Shown here: positions 33,055 to 42,454 of the stretch, piece by piece
Layout: the number at the start of each line of letters is the position of its first letter
Numbering within the stretch: the stretch's first letter is position 1
From: JAIBJN01 sp963847985
GTDB taxonomy: Bacteria > Actinomycetota > Thermoleophilia > Gaiellales > Gaiellaceae
NCBI GenBank assembly: GCA_963847985.1
Contig: CAWKBS010000011.1
Coordinates: 152,788 to 216,787, forward strand
Direction of reading: 5' to 3'
Length of the DNA: 64,000 bases
Notes under the pieces: model-generated
Told to the model about the DNA's origin: nothing
The model's database searches: none
The model's input: only the letters and a program-made list of their open reading frames with translations
Translations under genes and position numbers: made by a program

Positions 33055-33333
33055 CTAGATCGTACGGGTCGTTCGCCTGGCGCCGAAGAGCGCCCGGTAG
33101 AGCACGAGAAGCAGCGCGGCGCCTGCGATGGCGCCCAGCCAGGTGCTGATGTCGAAGAACTCGTCGATCGGGTCACCGAAGCCGAGCGCCCGGACGATGA
33201 AGCCGCCGATCAGAGCGCCGGCGATGCCGAGCAGGGTCGTGATGATGATGCCGCCCGGGTCCTCTCCGGGCAGGAGCGCCTTGGCGATGAGCCCGGCGAG
33301 CATGCCCAGGATGATCCACGCGAAGATTCCCAT
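33055..33333 (-). CDS. GlsB/YeaQ/YmgE family small membrane protein
   Basis: A 92-residue protein with three membrane segments: FAWIILGMLAGLIAKALLPG, GIIITTLLGIAGALIGGFIV and STWLGAIAGAALLLVLYRAL. This is the layout of the transglycosylase-associated (GlsB) family, often induced by stress. The function is unproven. It lies between priA and def without overlap. Confidence 0.9.
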   Translation of the reverse strand: MGIFAWIILGMLAGLIAKALLPGEDPGGIIITTLLGIAGALIGGFIVRALGFGDPIDEFFDISTWLGAIAGAALLLVLYRALFGARRTTRTI

Positions 33334-33390
33334 TGTTCCTCCGTTGCTTGCTTGGACGCCCTGTCTTTCCCGCCGGCGCGGGCCGGAAAC

Positions 33391-35328
33391 CTAGAAGACG
33401 CCCTGGGGATCCACGTCGACGGACACGGTGAGGCCGTCGCGCCGCATGGCCGGGGCAGCCGCGGAGAGCAGGATCGCCGCGCGCGAGGCGACGCGACGCG
33501 GCGAGTCGGTCTTGACGAGGAGCTGCGCGCGATGGCGGCCGCGCAGGCGCAGGAGCGGCGCCGGACCGAGCAGGTCGGCCGGCTCCTCCACCTTGGCCAG
33601 CTCGGCGCGCAATTCCGCGAGGACGCGCCCGGGGCCAGTCGGGCCGGGACCGGAGACGACGATGCGGGCGAGGTGGCGGTAGGGCGGATATCCGAGCTCC
33701 CGCCGCCGCTCGAGCTCCCCGGCCAGGAACTCCTCGACGTCGTGGCGGGCAGCGAGCGCGATCGGGCGCGCATCCGGCTGGAAGGTCTGAACGAGCACGC
33801 GGCCGGGCGCATCCCGGCCGCTCCGGCCGGCGAGCTGGGTGACGAGCTGGAAGGTGCGCTCCTCCGCGCGGAAGTCGGGGAGCCCGAGCGCCGTATCGGC
33901 GTCGACCACGGCGGCGAGGGCGACGCCGCTGAAGTGGTGCCCCTTGGCCACCATCTGCGTCCCGAGCAGGATCCCCCGCTCACAGGCGGCGAAGCGCCCG
34001 AGGATCTCGCCGAGCCTTCCGGGATGGGAGGCGACGTCGGCGTCGAGGCGGAAGCGCTCCAGCTCCGGCAGGCGCTCGGCCAGCTCCGCCTCGAGCTTCT
34101 CCGTCCCGGCGCCGAGCCGGGCGACCTCGGCCGCCCCGCAGGCTGGGCACAGCTCGGGCGCCGGCGCGCGGCGGGCGCAGTGATGGCAGTGCAGCCGCCC
34201 GTCGGCGTGCAGCGTGAGGGATACGTCGCAGTCCGGACAGCGCAAGGTCAGCCCGCAGGCGCGGCAGTGCAGGGCGGGAGCGACCCCGCGGCGGTTGAGG
34301 AGCAGGATCGCCTTCCCGCCCCGGTCGGCCAGCCGGCCCAGGGCGGCCAGGAGCGGCGCCGACAGCGGATACCCCGCCTCGCGCCGCAGGTCGACGATCT
34401 TGACCGGCGGGAGCGGCCCGGCCAGCCGGCCCCCGAGCTCGAGGCGCTCCAGCCGCTCCCAGCTCTCCGGCCGCGGGGTCGCGCTCCCGTAGACGGCGAC
34501 CGCGCCCTCGAGGGCGGCGCGCTTCGCGGCGACCGTGCGGGCGTCGTAGCGCGGGTCGGACTCCTGCTTGTAGGAGGCGTCGTGCTCCTCGTCCACGCAG
34601 ATCAGCCCGAGCGCTGGGACCGGCGCGAACACGGCGGAGCGCGCGCCGACGACGACCGGTGCCTCGCCGGAGGCGATCCGCTCGCGCTCGTCACGCCGCT
34701 CGGCCTCCGTCAACGCCGAGTGGAGCACGGCGACGCGCTCCCCGAAGCGGGACCGGAATCGGCCCAGCGCCTGCGGCGTGAGGGCGATCTCGGGCACGAG
34801 GACGATCGCCCCGCGCCCGCGCGCGAGCGCCTCCTGACAGGCCCGCAGGTAGACCTCGGTCTTGCCGCTCCCGGTCGCGCCGTGGAGCAGGAACGTGCCG
34901 CCGCCCTCGGCCAGGGCGTCCGCGATCCTCGTCAGTGCCGCGACCTGAGTCGGGCTCGGCACGGCCGGCGGCTCCTCGGCGGGGAAGTCCTCGGCGCGCC
35001 TGCGACGCTTGGCTCCCGCACGGCGCGCGCGGGCCGCGGGCGCCACCAGCCCGAGCGCCCGCGCCGGCGTCGAGCCGTAGTACTCGGCGAGCCAGAGCGC
35101 GAGGTCGACGAGCGGCGCGGGAACCGTGCCGACGACGCCCTCGACCGCGACGGGCTCGACCTCGGGCGGCGCCTCGTCCTCGAGCCCGACGACGACGCCG
35201 CGGCGGCTCGACCGGCCGAAGCGAACCGACACGACGGCGCCCTTCTCCAGCCCGTCCGCGAGGTACGTGAAGGGGTGCGCGAGGGCACGCGCCGACACGA
35301 GCGGCACGACGGAGGCGAACCGGGCCAC
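33391..35328 (-). CDS. priA: Primosomal protein N' (PriA helicase)
   Basis: PriA restarts collapsed replication forks. The 645-residue protein has an N-terminal 3'-DNA binding domain, then HGATGSGKTEVYL (motif I), CVDEEHDASYKQ (DEEH box), YGSATPRPES, RRGVAPALHCRACG and the cysteine-rich zinc sites CPDCDVSLTLH, CHHCARR and CPACG. LGTQMVAKGHHF and QLAGRSGRD close the helicase core. All expected cysteines are present. GTG start at 35328; only 18 bases separate it from the divergent dtxR gene. Confidence 0.94.
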   Translation of the reverse strand: MARFASVVPLVSARALAHPFTYLADGLEKGAVVSVRFGRSSRRGVVVGLEDEAPPEVEPVAVEGVVGTVPAPLVDLALWLAEYYGSTPARALGLVAPAARARRAGAKRRRRAEDFPAEEPPAVPSPTQVAALTRIADALAEGGGTFLLHGATGSGKTEVYLRACQEALARGRGAIVLVPEIALTPQALGRFRSRFGERVAVLHSALTEAERRDERERIASGEAPVVVGARSAVFAPVPALGLICVDEEHDASYKQESDPRYDARTVAAKRAALEGAVAVYGSATPRPESWERLERLELGGRLAGPLPPVKIVDLRREAGYPLSAPLLAALGRLADRGGKAILLLNRRGVAPALHCRACGLTLRCPDCDVSLTLHADGRLHCHHCARRAPAPELCPACGAAEVARLGAGTEKLEAELAERLPELERFRLDADVASHPGRLGEILGRFAACERGILLGTQMVAKGHHFSGVALAAVVDADTALGLPDFRAEERTFQLVTQLAGRSGRDAPGRVLVQTFQPDARPIALAARHDVEEFLAGELERRRELGYPPYRHLARIVVSGPGPTGPGRVLAELRAELAKVEEPADLLGPAPLLRLRGRHRAQLLVKTDSPRRVASRAAILLSAAAPAMRRDGLTVSVDVDPQGVF

Positions 35329-35346
35329 GGTAGGATTGTCGCGGAC
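35329..35346. promoter_or_regulatory. Divergent promoter priA / dtxR-like
   Basis: The 18-base gap holds TAGGAT (35331-35336), 10 bases before the regulator ATG, fitting a leaderless start. On the other strand GACAAT (35340-35335) is 6 bases before the priA GTG. The -35 regions would lie inside the opposite genes. Confidence 0.45.
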
Positions 35347-36033
35347 ATGGCGGCTGGCCACACCGTCGAGGACTACCTCGAGACCATCTACTTCCTGGCG
35401 TTCCCGATCGGGGAGTACAAGCCGGAGACGAAGGGCGCGCCCACGCTCGCCGTTCGCGTCGCCGACATGCTCGGGGTCTCGCGCGCGTCCGCCGGCGAGA
35501 TGCTGAAGCGCCTCGAGGCCGACGGCCTCGTCGAGCGCGGCGAGCACAAGGAGGCGATCCTGACCGCGCAGGGCCGCGAGGTGGCCGAGCGCGTCGTCCG
35601 CAAGCACCGCATCATCGAGCGGCTCCTCACCGACTTCATGGGCTACACGCCCGCGGAGGCCCACGTGCAGGCCGACCTGCTCGGGAACACGTTCACGGAC
35701 GACATGGTCGAGCGGATCGAGAAGCAGCTCGGCAACCCCGACCGCTGCCCGCACGGATGGCCGGTCGACGTGAACTTCGAGCAGGCCGAGAACCGCGAGC
35801 TGAAGCCGCTGAACGACCTCGCCGAGGGCGAGAGCGCGGAGATCGTCCGCCTGGCCGAGCACGACGGCGAGCTCCTGCACTGGTACTACGACGAGGGCCT
35901 CGTCCCGGGAACGCACATCGAGCTTCGGCGCGCCGAGCCGGCCGCCGGCCAGTTCGCGCTCACCGTCGAAGGCGACGAGCGAGCCATCGGCGAGAAGGCC
36001 GCAGCAGGCCTGTTCGTCCGCCCGGCCGCTTAG
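35347..36033 (+). CDS. DtxR/MntR-family metal-dependent repressor
   Basis: A 228-residue regulator. The N-terminal winged helix is HTVEDYLETIYFLAF...TLAVRVADMLGVSRASAGEMLKRLEADGLVER. The dimerisation/metal domain follows (RKHRIIERLLTDFMGYTPAEAHVQADLL, HGWPVD), and a C-terminal SH3-like FeoA domain runs from about 150. The His/Glu/Cys ligands (RHRIIE, EAH, CPHG) fit iron or manganese sensing. There is no metal transporter in the window, so its targets are elsewhere. Confidence 0.9.
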   Translation: MAAGHTVEDYLETIYFLAFPIGEYKPETKGAPTLAVRVADMLGVSRASAGEMLKRLEADGLVERGEHKEAILTAQGREVAERVVRKHRIIERLLTDFMGYTPAEAHVQADLLGNTFTDDMVERIEKQLGNPDRCPHGWPVDVNFEQAENRELKPLNDLAEGESAEIVRLAEHDGELLHWYYDEGLVPGTHIELRRAEPAAGQFALTVEGDERAIGEKAAAGLFVRPAA

Positions 36034-36212
36034 CCGCCCGAGCCTCAGCACTCTCCGACCGGCGCCGCCTCGTGCGCTTGTGTTTCACGCACACAAAGTC
36101 GCCGGGCGGCTTCCTTCCGCACGATCCGTCCTTTCAGGACACGGCCGGCGGCCTTGTGCTCGTGGAACACAAGCCGCGGGCTCCGCGTGGCCCGAGGTTT
36201 CGTCGTCGCCGG
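36034..36212. terminator. Convergent gap with three hairpins (dtxR-like / metK)
   Basis: No gene is seen in these 179 bases between convergent genes. Three hairpins stand out: TTGTGT-TTCACGC-ACACAA (36078-36096), GTCCT-TTC-AGGAC (36128-36140) and CTTGTG-CTCGTGGAA-CACAAG (36153-36173). The first and third share stem sequence. They are the likely terminators for both directions, without long T runs, as is usual at high GC. Confidence 0.55.
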
Positions 36213-37457
36213 CTAGGAAGCGGGGACTTCGGCCGCGAGGCCGGCGGCGGACCGGAGGGCGTCTGCCTTCTCCGTCCGCTCCCAGGTGAAGTCGTGCTCG
36301 CTGCGGCCGAAGTGGCCGTAGGCGGCCGTCTTCGCGTAGATGGGGCGCCGCAGGTCGAGGTCGCGCAGGATCGCGCCGGGGCGCAGGTCGAAGTGCTCGC
36401 GGACGAGGCTCTCGATCTGCGCGAGGGGGATCCGCTCGGTGCCGAAGCACTCGACCTGGATCGAGACCGGGTGCGCGACGCCGATCGCGTAGGCGACCTG
36501 GAGCTCGCAGCGGTCGGCCAGGCCCGCGGCGACGACGTTCTTCGCCACGTAGCGCGCGGCGTACGCGGCGGAGCGGTCGACCTTGGTCGGGTCCTTGCCG
36601 GAGAACGCACCGCCGCCGTGGCGGGCGGCGCCGCCGTACGTGTCGACGATGATCTTGCGCCCGGTGAGGCCCGTGTCGCCCATCGGGCCGCCGATCACGA
36701 ACTTCCCGGTCGGGTTGACGAGGACGAAGTCGCGCTCCTCGAAGCGGCGCTCGTCGTAGAGGTCGCGCGGGAGAATCGGATGGAGGACGTGCTCGATCAG
36801 GTCGGGCTTGATCAGCGCCTCCTCGTCGAGCCCGTCGCGGTGCTGCGTCGAGACGAGCACGCGGACGACCTCGACCGGGCGCTGGTGCCCGTGCTCGTCC
36901 ACCTCGTAGCGCACCGTGACCTGCGACTTCCCGTCTGGGCGCAGGTACGGGAGGATCTGGGCCTTGCGCACCTCGGAGAGCCGCTTGGCGATCTTGTGCG
37001 CCAGCGTGATCGGGAGCGGCATGAGCTCCTCGGTCTCGGTGCAGGCGTAGCCGAACATCATCCCCTGGTCGCCGGCGCCGACCTGGTCGATCGGGTCGTC
37101 GTCGCCGTGCTGCCGCTCGTAGGAGGCGTCGACCCCCTGCGCGATGTCGGGAGACTGCTCGTCGAGCGCGACGATGACGCCGCACGTGTCCGCGTCGAAG
37201 CCGTACTTCGCCCGGTCGTAGCCGATCTCCCGGATCTTGGCCCTGACGACGCGCGGGATGTCGACGTACGTCTCCGTGGTGATCTCGCCCGCGACCACGA
37301 CGAGACCCGTGGTCACGAGCGTCTCGCAGGCGACGCGCCCGTTCGGATCGTCGGCGAGGACGTGGTCGAGGATCGTGTCCGAGACCTGGTCGGCGACCTT
37401 GTCGGGGTGGCCTTCCGTGACGGATTCGGACGTGAAGAGGAAGTCGCGCTCAGGCAT
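36213..37457 (-). CDS. metK: S-adenosylmethionine synthetase
   Basis: MetK makes SAM from methionine and ATP. The 414-residue protein has FTSESVTEGHPDKVADQVSD at the N terminus, GAGDQGMMFGYA, KIIVDTYGGAARHGGGAFSGKD (phosphate loop) and DRSAAYAARYVAKNVVAAGLA. Full length. ATG at 37457. No SAM riboswitch precedes it: only 25 bases separate it from the lipoprotein gene. It supplies methyl groups to the TrmD, RsmB and RsmD enzymes encoded here. Confidence 0.96.
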   Translation of the reverse strand: MPERDFLFTSESVTEGHPDKVADQVSDTILDHVLADDPNGRVACETLVTTGLVVVAGEITTETYVDIPRVVRAKIREIGYDRAKYGFDADTCGVIVALDEQSPDIAQGVDASYERQHGDDDPIDQVGAGDQGMMFGYACTETEELMPLPITLAHKIAKRLSEVRKAQILPYLRPDGKSQVTVRYEVDEHGHQRPVEVVRVLVSTQHRDGLDEEALIKPDLIEHVLHPILPRDLYDERRFEERDFVLVNPTGKFVIGGPMGDTGLTGRKIIVDTYGGAARHGGGAFSGKDPTKVDRSAAYAARYVAKNVVAAGLADRCELQVAYAIGVAHPVSIQVECFGTERIPLAQIESLVREHFDLRPGAILRDLDLRRPIYAKTAAYGHFGRSEHDFTWERTEKADALRSAAGLAAEVPAS

Positions 37458-37482
37458 CGGCGAGAAAGGGTAGCTGCGGCGA

Positions 37483-38839
37483 CTAACCGATGCCGACGAA
37501 GAGCGAGAAGCGCAGGACGTCGCCGGAGCTCTCGCCCCAGAAGACGAGGCCGCCGAGGGGCTCCAGGTAGGCACTCAGAACCGCATGCTCGGCGCCGCCG
37601 CCGAGGCCTGCGAGCAGCGGAACCGCCGCCTGGACGTCGACGTAGCCGAAGCCGCCGGTCTCGTCGGGCATTCCCGCGGCGTCGAGCGCGTCCTCGAAGC
37701 GGTCGTCCTGGTCGAGGCGCGGGCCGTCGCCGCGCAGGGCGTCGAGCTCCGCCTGGGAGCTCGACACGGCCAGGAGGCCGTCGGAGGCGTCGTAGACGAC
37801 CGGCGCCTGTCCGCCCAGGGGGCCGAGCAGGGATTCCACGGTGGCGAGCGCGTCCGCCTCGTCCTCGACCTCGGCGACGAGCGTGACCGCGTTCCCGGGA
37901 CGCACGTAGACGGCGATCTCGCCCGAGAGGAGGCCGGTCACCTGGGCCGGGTCGAAGGGAAGCTGCTCGGCTTCGGGGCCGAGCGCCTCCAGGTACGTGT
38001 CGAGCGCGCCGCCCAGGTCGTTGAAGGAGAGGAACGCGACCGCCCCGGCCGGGACTTCCTCCACGAGCTCGGACTCGAACGTCTCGAGCTCGGGCGCCTC
38101 GGCGTCGCCGGTCGGGAGCGCGCGGCCCTCGACGCGCACGCCGTCGTCCTCGGCGACGAGCGCGGCGCCCACCGTGCCGGAATCGTTGCCGAAGAGCTGG
38201 AGCGGCAGCGGCGAGACGCCCTGGGCAAGGCCGGAAGCCGCGCCGGCGAGGCCCTCGCCGTCGACGTAGACACGGGCGAGCGCGTCGACAGGAAGGTCGT
38301 CCATCGTCTCCTCGAAGGCCTGGGAGCCCTCGAGCGAGCCCGCCTCCAGCGCCGAGCGGTAGCGCTCCAGGTCGGCTTCACGCTCCGCGACCACCTGCCA
38401 CCCGTTCACTTCAGCCCGCACCGCCGCCTCGCCCTCGAAGAGCTCGGCGAACGCGTCCTCGTCCTCGGGCTGCGTGAGGACGACGAACGGGGGATCGGTG
38501 TCGGGGCCGGCAGGCGGCCCGAGGACGACGAGCGCGACCTCGGGGCCGAGCGCGGCCCGCAGGTCGGCGTCGCCCTCGAAGCCCGCCTCGGCGGTTGCCT
38601 TGTCGAGGACGTCCTCGAGCAGGCCTTCGCCGTCGGGGAACTCCTCCAGCAGGCCCGCCACGGCGCGCCACTGGTTGCCTTCGAAGGACGTGTCCAGCGG
38701 AGACGTACGCGAGCGCGCTCGCCGGCACTGCCGAGACGGAGCTGCCGGGCGCGCCGGTCTGGCCGCAGCCGGCGAGAATCGCCAGGAACGCGGCGGCGAG
38801 CAGTCCAGAGATGACCCGCATCGACTTCACGTTACTCAT
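37483..38839 (-). pseudogene. DUF3352 lipoprotein, frame broken near the N terminus
   Basis: The start MSNVKSMRVISGLLAAAFLAILAGCGQ is a lipoprotein signal with lipobox LAGC, so the protein should be anchored outside the membrane. After about 45 residues (SALAYVSA) the frame changes near 38700. It resumes as DTSFEGNQWRAVAGLLEEFPDG and runs as an acidic DUF3352 protein to 37483 (about 440 residues in all). The function of DUF3352 is unknown. The signal and body clearly belong together, so a one-base error is likely. ATG overlaps the gpsA stop. Confidence 0.75.
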
Positions 38840-39840
38840 CTGTCGGCGTTCTCCTCATCAGACCTGAGACCAGGTCGAGGGCGCTCGTGCCGCTCGAGCA
38901 CCTCGCAGATCGCCTCCGTGATCGGCAGCTCGACGTCGAGCCGGCGCGACAGGTCGCGCAGGACCGGCGCCGTCGTCAGCCCCTCCACGACCATGCCGAT
39001 CTCCTTCCTGGCCTCCTCCGCCGAGCGTCCCTGCGCGATCAGCTCCCCGGCGCGGCGGTTGCGGCTGTAGCGGGAGAAGCACGTCACGATCAGGTCGCCC
39101 ATCCCGGCCAGCCCCGAGAAGGTCTCGCCGCGGGCGCCGCAGGCTTCTCCGAGCCGCGCCATCTCGGAGAGGCCGCGCGTGATCAGCGCGGCCTTCGCAT
39201 TGTCGCCGAAGCCGAAGCCGTCGATGCCGCCGGCCGCGAGCGCCATCACGTTCTTCGCCGCGGCACAGAGCTCGACGCCGACCAGGTCGTCGTTCAGATA
39301 GACCCGGAACCGGGTCGAGATGATCGCGTGCTGGAGCTCGACGGCGAGCTCGCGATCCTCGCTGGCGATGACCGCAGCCGCCGGCAGGCCCTGGGCGATC
39401 TCCTCGGCGTGGTTCGGCCCCGAGAGAACGGCCACGGGGCGATCGCGCACCACCCGGGAGAGCCGCTCGCCGGTGTCCGGGTCGAGCCCCTTCGTCAGAC
39501 TGAGCACCGGCGCAGAGCCGGGCAGCGCCTCGACGACCTCTCTGAACGCGTGGCTCGGAATCGCGAGGCAAACGAGGTCGGCGCCCGCGATCGGCGCCTC
39601 GCCGAGCGGCGCGGCGGCGACGGCGGAGAGGTCGGCGTCCGTGACGTAGCGCGGGTTTCGCCCGGTCTCCGCGATGATCCGCGCCTCCTCCGGATCGCGG
39701 CAGGCCAGCGTCACCTCGTGGCCGCGCTCGGCGAGGAGCGCCGCGAAGACCGACCCCCACGAGCCGCCGCCGACGACGACGACCCTCACCGGGCCGTCCT
39801 GCGGTAGAGAAGTCGTCCGCGGGGTCGCGAGACCGCTCAT
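38836..39840 (-). CDS. gpsA: Glycerol-3-phosphate dehydrogenase [NAD(P)+]
   Basis: GpsA makes glycerol 3-phosphate for phospholipids. The 334-residue protein has the nucleotide fold VVVVGGGSWGSVFAALLAERGH, LSLTKGLDPDTG, VLSGPNHAEEIAQGLP, the catalytic-lysine block GVELCAAAKNVMALAAG and ETFSGLAGMGDLIVTCFSRYSRNRR. ATG at 39840 overlaps the der stop (ATGA). It feeds the PlsX/PlsC acyltransferase route. Confidence 0.95.
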   Translation of the reverse strand: MSGLATPRTTSLPQDGPVRVVVVGGGSWGSVFAALLAERGHEVTLACRDPEEARIIAETGRNPRYVTDADLSAVAAAPLGEAPIAGADLVCLAIPSHAFREVVEALPGSAPVLSLTKGLDPDTGERLSRVVRDRPVAVLSGPNHAEEIAQGLPAAAVIASEDRELAVELQHAIISTRFRVYLNDDLVGVELCAAAKNVMALAAGGIDGFGFGDNAKAALITRGLSEMARLGEACGARGETFSGLAGMGDLIVTCFSRYSRNRRAGELIAQGRSAEEARKEIGMVVEGLTTAPVLRDLSRRLDVELPITEAICEVLERHERPRPGLRSDEENADR

Positions 39841-41147
39841 GCGCGCCGCACGAAGTCGATGATCACCGGCACGCCCTGGAGCGCCAGGCGGTCGCGCAGC
39901 TCGTTCTCGACCCAGTAGCCGTAGTCGCGCGTGAGGAGGCCCGGGTCGTTGACGAAGACGCGGAAACGGGGCGGGCGCGCGGAGACCTGCGTCGCGTAGA
40001 GGAGGTTCAGCCGCTTCCCGTTCTTGCTCGGGCCCGGGCGGGTCTCGCGCAGCTCCTGGAGGATCTTGTTGAGGGCGGCGGTGGAGACCCGGGCGGTGTG
40101 CTTCTCGAACAGCTCCTCGACGCGGTCGAGCAGCTTCCCGACGCCTCGGTTCGTCTTGGCGGAGACGGCGACGACCGGCGGGCGCTGGCGCAAGCGGCTC
40201 TCGATGCGGGGGCGCACGTCCTCGATCCCGACCTCGGTGGCGTCCCACTTCGAGAGCACCACGAGCGTCGCGTCGCCGGCCGTGCGCGCCACGTCGGCGA
40301 CGGTCAGGTCCTGGTCGACCAGGCCCTCCGTCGAGTCGATGAGGACGAGCGCGACGTCCGCGCGCTCCGCCGCCTTGATCGCGCGCAGCTCGGAGTAGTA
40401 CTCGATGCCCTGCCGGTGGCGGCGCTTGCGCCGCAGGCCGGCGGTGTCCACGAGCACGAAGGTCGTGTCCCCCCGCCGCAGGACGGTGTCGATCGAGTCG
40501 CGCGTCGTCCCCGGCTGGTCGGCGACGATCACGCGCTCCTGTCCGAGGAGCGCGTTCACGAGGCTCGACTTGCCCACGTTCGGTCGGCCGAGCACGGCCA
40601 CGCGGATGGCTTCCTCCCCCACCTCGGCCGGACCCTCGCCGGGGAGCAGCGCGATGACCTGGTCGAGCAGGTCGCCGGTGCCGTAACCGTGCAGCGCCGA
40701 GATCGGCACCGGGTCGCCGAGGCCCAGCCGGTGGAACTCGAGCGCCTCGTCGTCGCGGCGCGGGTCGTCCACCTTGTTGGCGACGACGATCACCGGCTTG
40801 CCCGAGCGGCGCAGGATGTCGGCCACCTCCTCGTCGCCGGGCGTGATCCCAGCCTTCGCGTCGACGACGAAGACGACGAGGTCGGCCTCCTCGACGGCGC
40901 GGCGCGCCTGCTCGGCCACCTGCTGCGTGAGCGGAGAGGCGTCCGCGATGTCGACGCCGCCCGTGTCCACCAGGACGAAGCGCTTGCCGGCCCACTCGCA
41001 GACGACGTCCTTGCGGTCGCGGGTGACGCCGGGCGTCTCGAAGACGACGGCCTCGCGGGTCGCCGTGAGGCGGTTGACGAGCGTGGACTTCCCGACGTTC
41101 GGGAACCCGACGACGGCGACCGCGCCGAGGAGCGGCGCCTCCGTCAC
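39837..41147 (-). CDS. der: Ribosome assembly GTPase Der (EngA)
   Basis: The 436-residue protein has two GTPase domains: GFPNVGKSTLVNRL, ETPGVTRDR, DTGGV, NKVDD; then GRPNVGKSSLVNALLG, DTAGLRRKRR, SKWDA. A C-terminal KH-like domain follows (RVFVNDPGLLTRDYGYWVENELRDRL). Der is needed for 50S maturation. Its start overlaps the plsC-like gene stop and its stop overlaps gpsA: cmk-plsC-der-gpsA is a coupled block. Confidence 0.96.
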   Translation of the reverse strand: MTEAPLLGAVAVVGFPNVGKSTLVNRLTATREAVVFETPGVTRDRKDVVCEWAGKRFVLVDTGGVDIADASPLTQQVAEQARRAVEEADLVVFVVDAKAGITPGDEEVADILRRSGKPVIVVANKVDDPRRDDEALEFHRLGLGDPVPISALHGYGTGDLLDQVIALLPGEGPAEVGEEAIRVAVLGRPNVGKSSLVNALLGQERVIVADQPGTTRDSIDTVLRRGDTTFVLVDTAGLRRKRRHRQGIEYYSELRAIKAAERADVALVLIDSTEGLVDQDLTVADVARTAGDATLVVLSKWDATEVGIEDVRPRIESRLRQRPPVVAVSAKTNRGVGKLLDRVEELFEKHTARVSTAALNKILQELRETRPGPSKNGKRLNLLYATQVSARPPRFRVFVNDPGLLTRDYGYWVENELRDRLALQGVPVIIDFVRRA

Positions 41148-41827
41148 TGCACCTTCGCGGGGATCTTCTCCCGCCGCGGCGGCGTGGCCTTCCGCGGACG
41201 CTGCTCGAGCTCGTGGATCTGCACGAGCCAGGCCCAGAGGCGCTTGATCTCGCCCATGATCTCCTCCGACGCCGCAGCGTAGCCCTTCGAGTTGCGCGGG
41301 TGCTCGGGGAAGCGCATCGGCTCGCCGAACGCCAGCGAGACCTCGGTCCGGTCGCCGAGCTTCCAGTTCTGCGAGCCGTGGATGGCGGCCGGGACGACCG
41401 GCACGCCCTCCGAGATCGCGACCATCGCCGCGCCCGGCTTCGCCTCGCCGGGAACGCCGCTCGTCTGCCGCGTGCCCTCCACGAAGAGGCCGAGCAGGTC
41501 GTTCTCGCGCACGGTCTCGCGCATGCGCCTGAGCGCTTCGCGGTCGGACTCGCCGCGCCTGATCGGCAGAGCGCCGTGGGCGTGGATGAGCTGCGCGAGC
41601 CCCGGGTACTCGAAGAGCTCGCTCTTGCCCACGAAGACGATCCGGCGCGGGACGACGACGCCCACGACCGGGATGTCGATGAAGTTGAAGTGGTTGACGG
41701 CGAGGACGGCGCCGCCCTCGCGAGGGATCCGCTCCTTCCCGTAGGCGCGGATCGAGGTCGTCGCCCTCGCGAGGCTCCCGAGGAAGCCCTTGCCGACCGG
41801 CCAGTAGACGAAGTCGACGGCCTTCAC
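41144..41827 (-). CDS. plsC: 1-acyl-sn-glycerol-3-phosphate acyltransferase
   Basis: A 227-residue PlsC-type acyltransferase. NHFNFIDIPVVG is the NHxxxxD catalytic motif (about residues 40-46), FVGKSELFEYPGLAQLI the second, GLFVEGTRQTSG the EGT substrate motif and VPVVPAAIHGS the last. It makes phosphatidic acid. The GTG at 41827 overlaps the cmk stop (GTGA). The frame is open far upstream because of the broken cmk and aroA. Confidence 0.92.
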   Translation of the reverse strand: MKAVDFVYWPVGKGFLGSLARATTSIRAYGKERIPREGGAVLAVNHFNFIDIPVVGVVVPRRIVFVGKSELFEYPGLAQLIHAHGALPIRRGESDREALRRMRETVRENDLLGLFVEGTRQTSGVPGEAKPGAAMVAISEGVPVVPAAIHGSQNWKLGDRTEVSLAFGEPMRFPEHPRNSKGYAAASEEIMGEIKRLWAWLVQIHELEQRPRKATPPRREKIPAKVQ

Positions 41828-42454
41828 GCGCTCGCCCGCGCCTGCACGAGTCGCTCGATCTCGTCGAGGACCTCGTCGATCGAGAGCCGGGTCGTGTCGA
41901 GCTCCATGGCGTCGGGAGCGGCCTGCATCTGCGCCGCGTCGCGCTCGTCCCTGAGCCTGAGGTCGGTGGCGAGCGCCTCCGCGCCGATCTCGGGGTGATC
42001 CGCCTGCCGCCGGCGTGCCCGCTCTCCCGGGTCGGCGACGAGGTAGACCTTCACCTCGGCGTCGGGGCAGACGACCGTGCCGATGTCGCGGCCCTCGACG
42101 ACGGCGTCGCCGCTCTCGGCCAGCTCGCGCTGGCGCTCGCGCATCAGGGCCCGCACCTCCGGGTGGCGGGCGACCGACGAGACGACGCGGTCGATGCGCG
42201 GCTCGCGGATCGCCTCGGTGACGTCCACGCCGCGCACGAGCACGCGCTGGCCCTCGAAGACGACCGGGCCGGCCTCCGCCAGCGCGGCCAGCGCCTGCCC
42301 GTCGTCGAGGTCGACGCCCTCGCTCGAGCGCCAGCAAGGTGAGCGCCCGGTACATCGCGCCCGTGTCGAGGTAGCGGAAGCCGAGCCGTTCGGCGAGCCC
42401 CCGGGCGACGGTGCTCTTGCCGGACCCGGCTGGGCCGTCGATGGCGACGATCAT
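41824..42454 (-). pseudogene. cmk: Cytidylate kinase, frame broken
   Basis: Cmk phosphorylates CMP and dCMP. MIVAIDGPAGSGKSTVARGLAERLGFRYLDTGAMYRALTLLALE starts at 42454 with P-loop GPAGSGKST. Near 42328 the frame shifts by one base. It continues as VDLDD... then VLVRGVDVTEAIREPRID, VEGRDIGTVVCPDAEVKVYLVA and ELDTTRLSIDEVLDEI to 41824. Correcting one base gives a normal cytidylate kinase of about 210 residues. ATG overlaps the aroA stop. Confidence 0.87.

Noticed and set aside
37458..37482. SAM riboswitch before metK
   Set aside because: Only 25 bases separate metK from the upstream gene.
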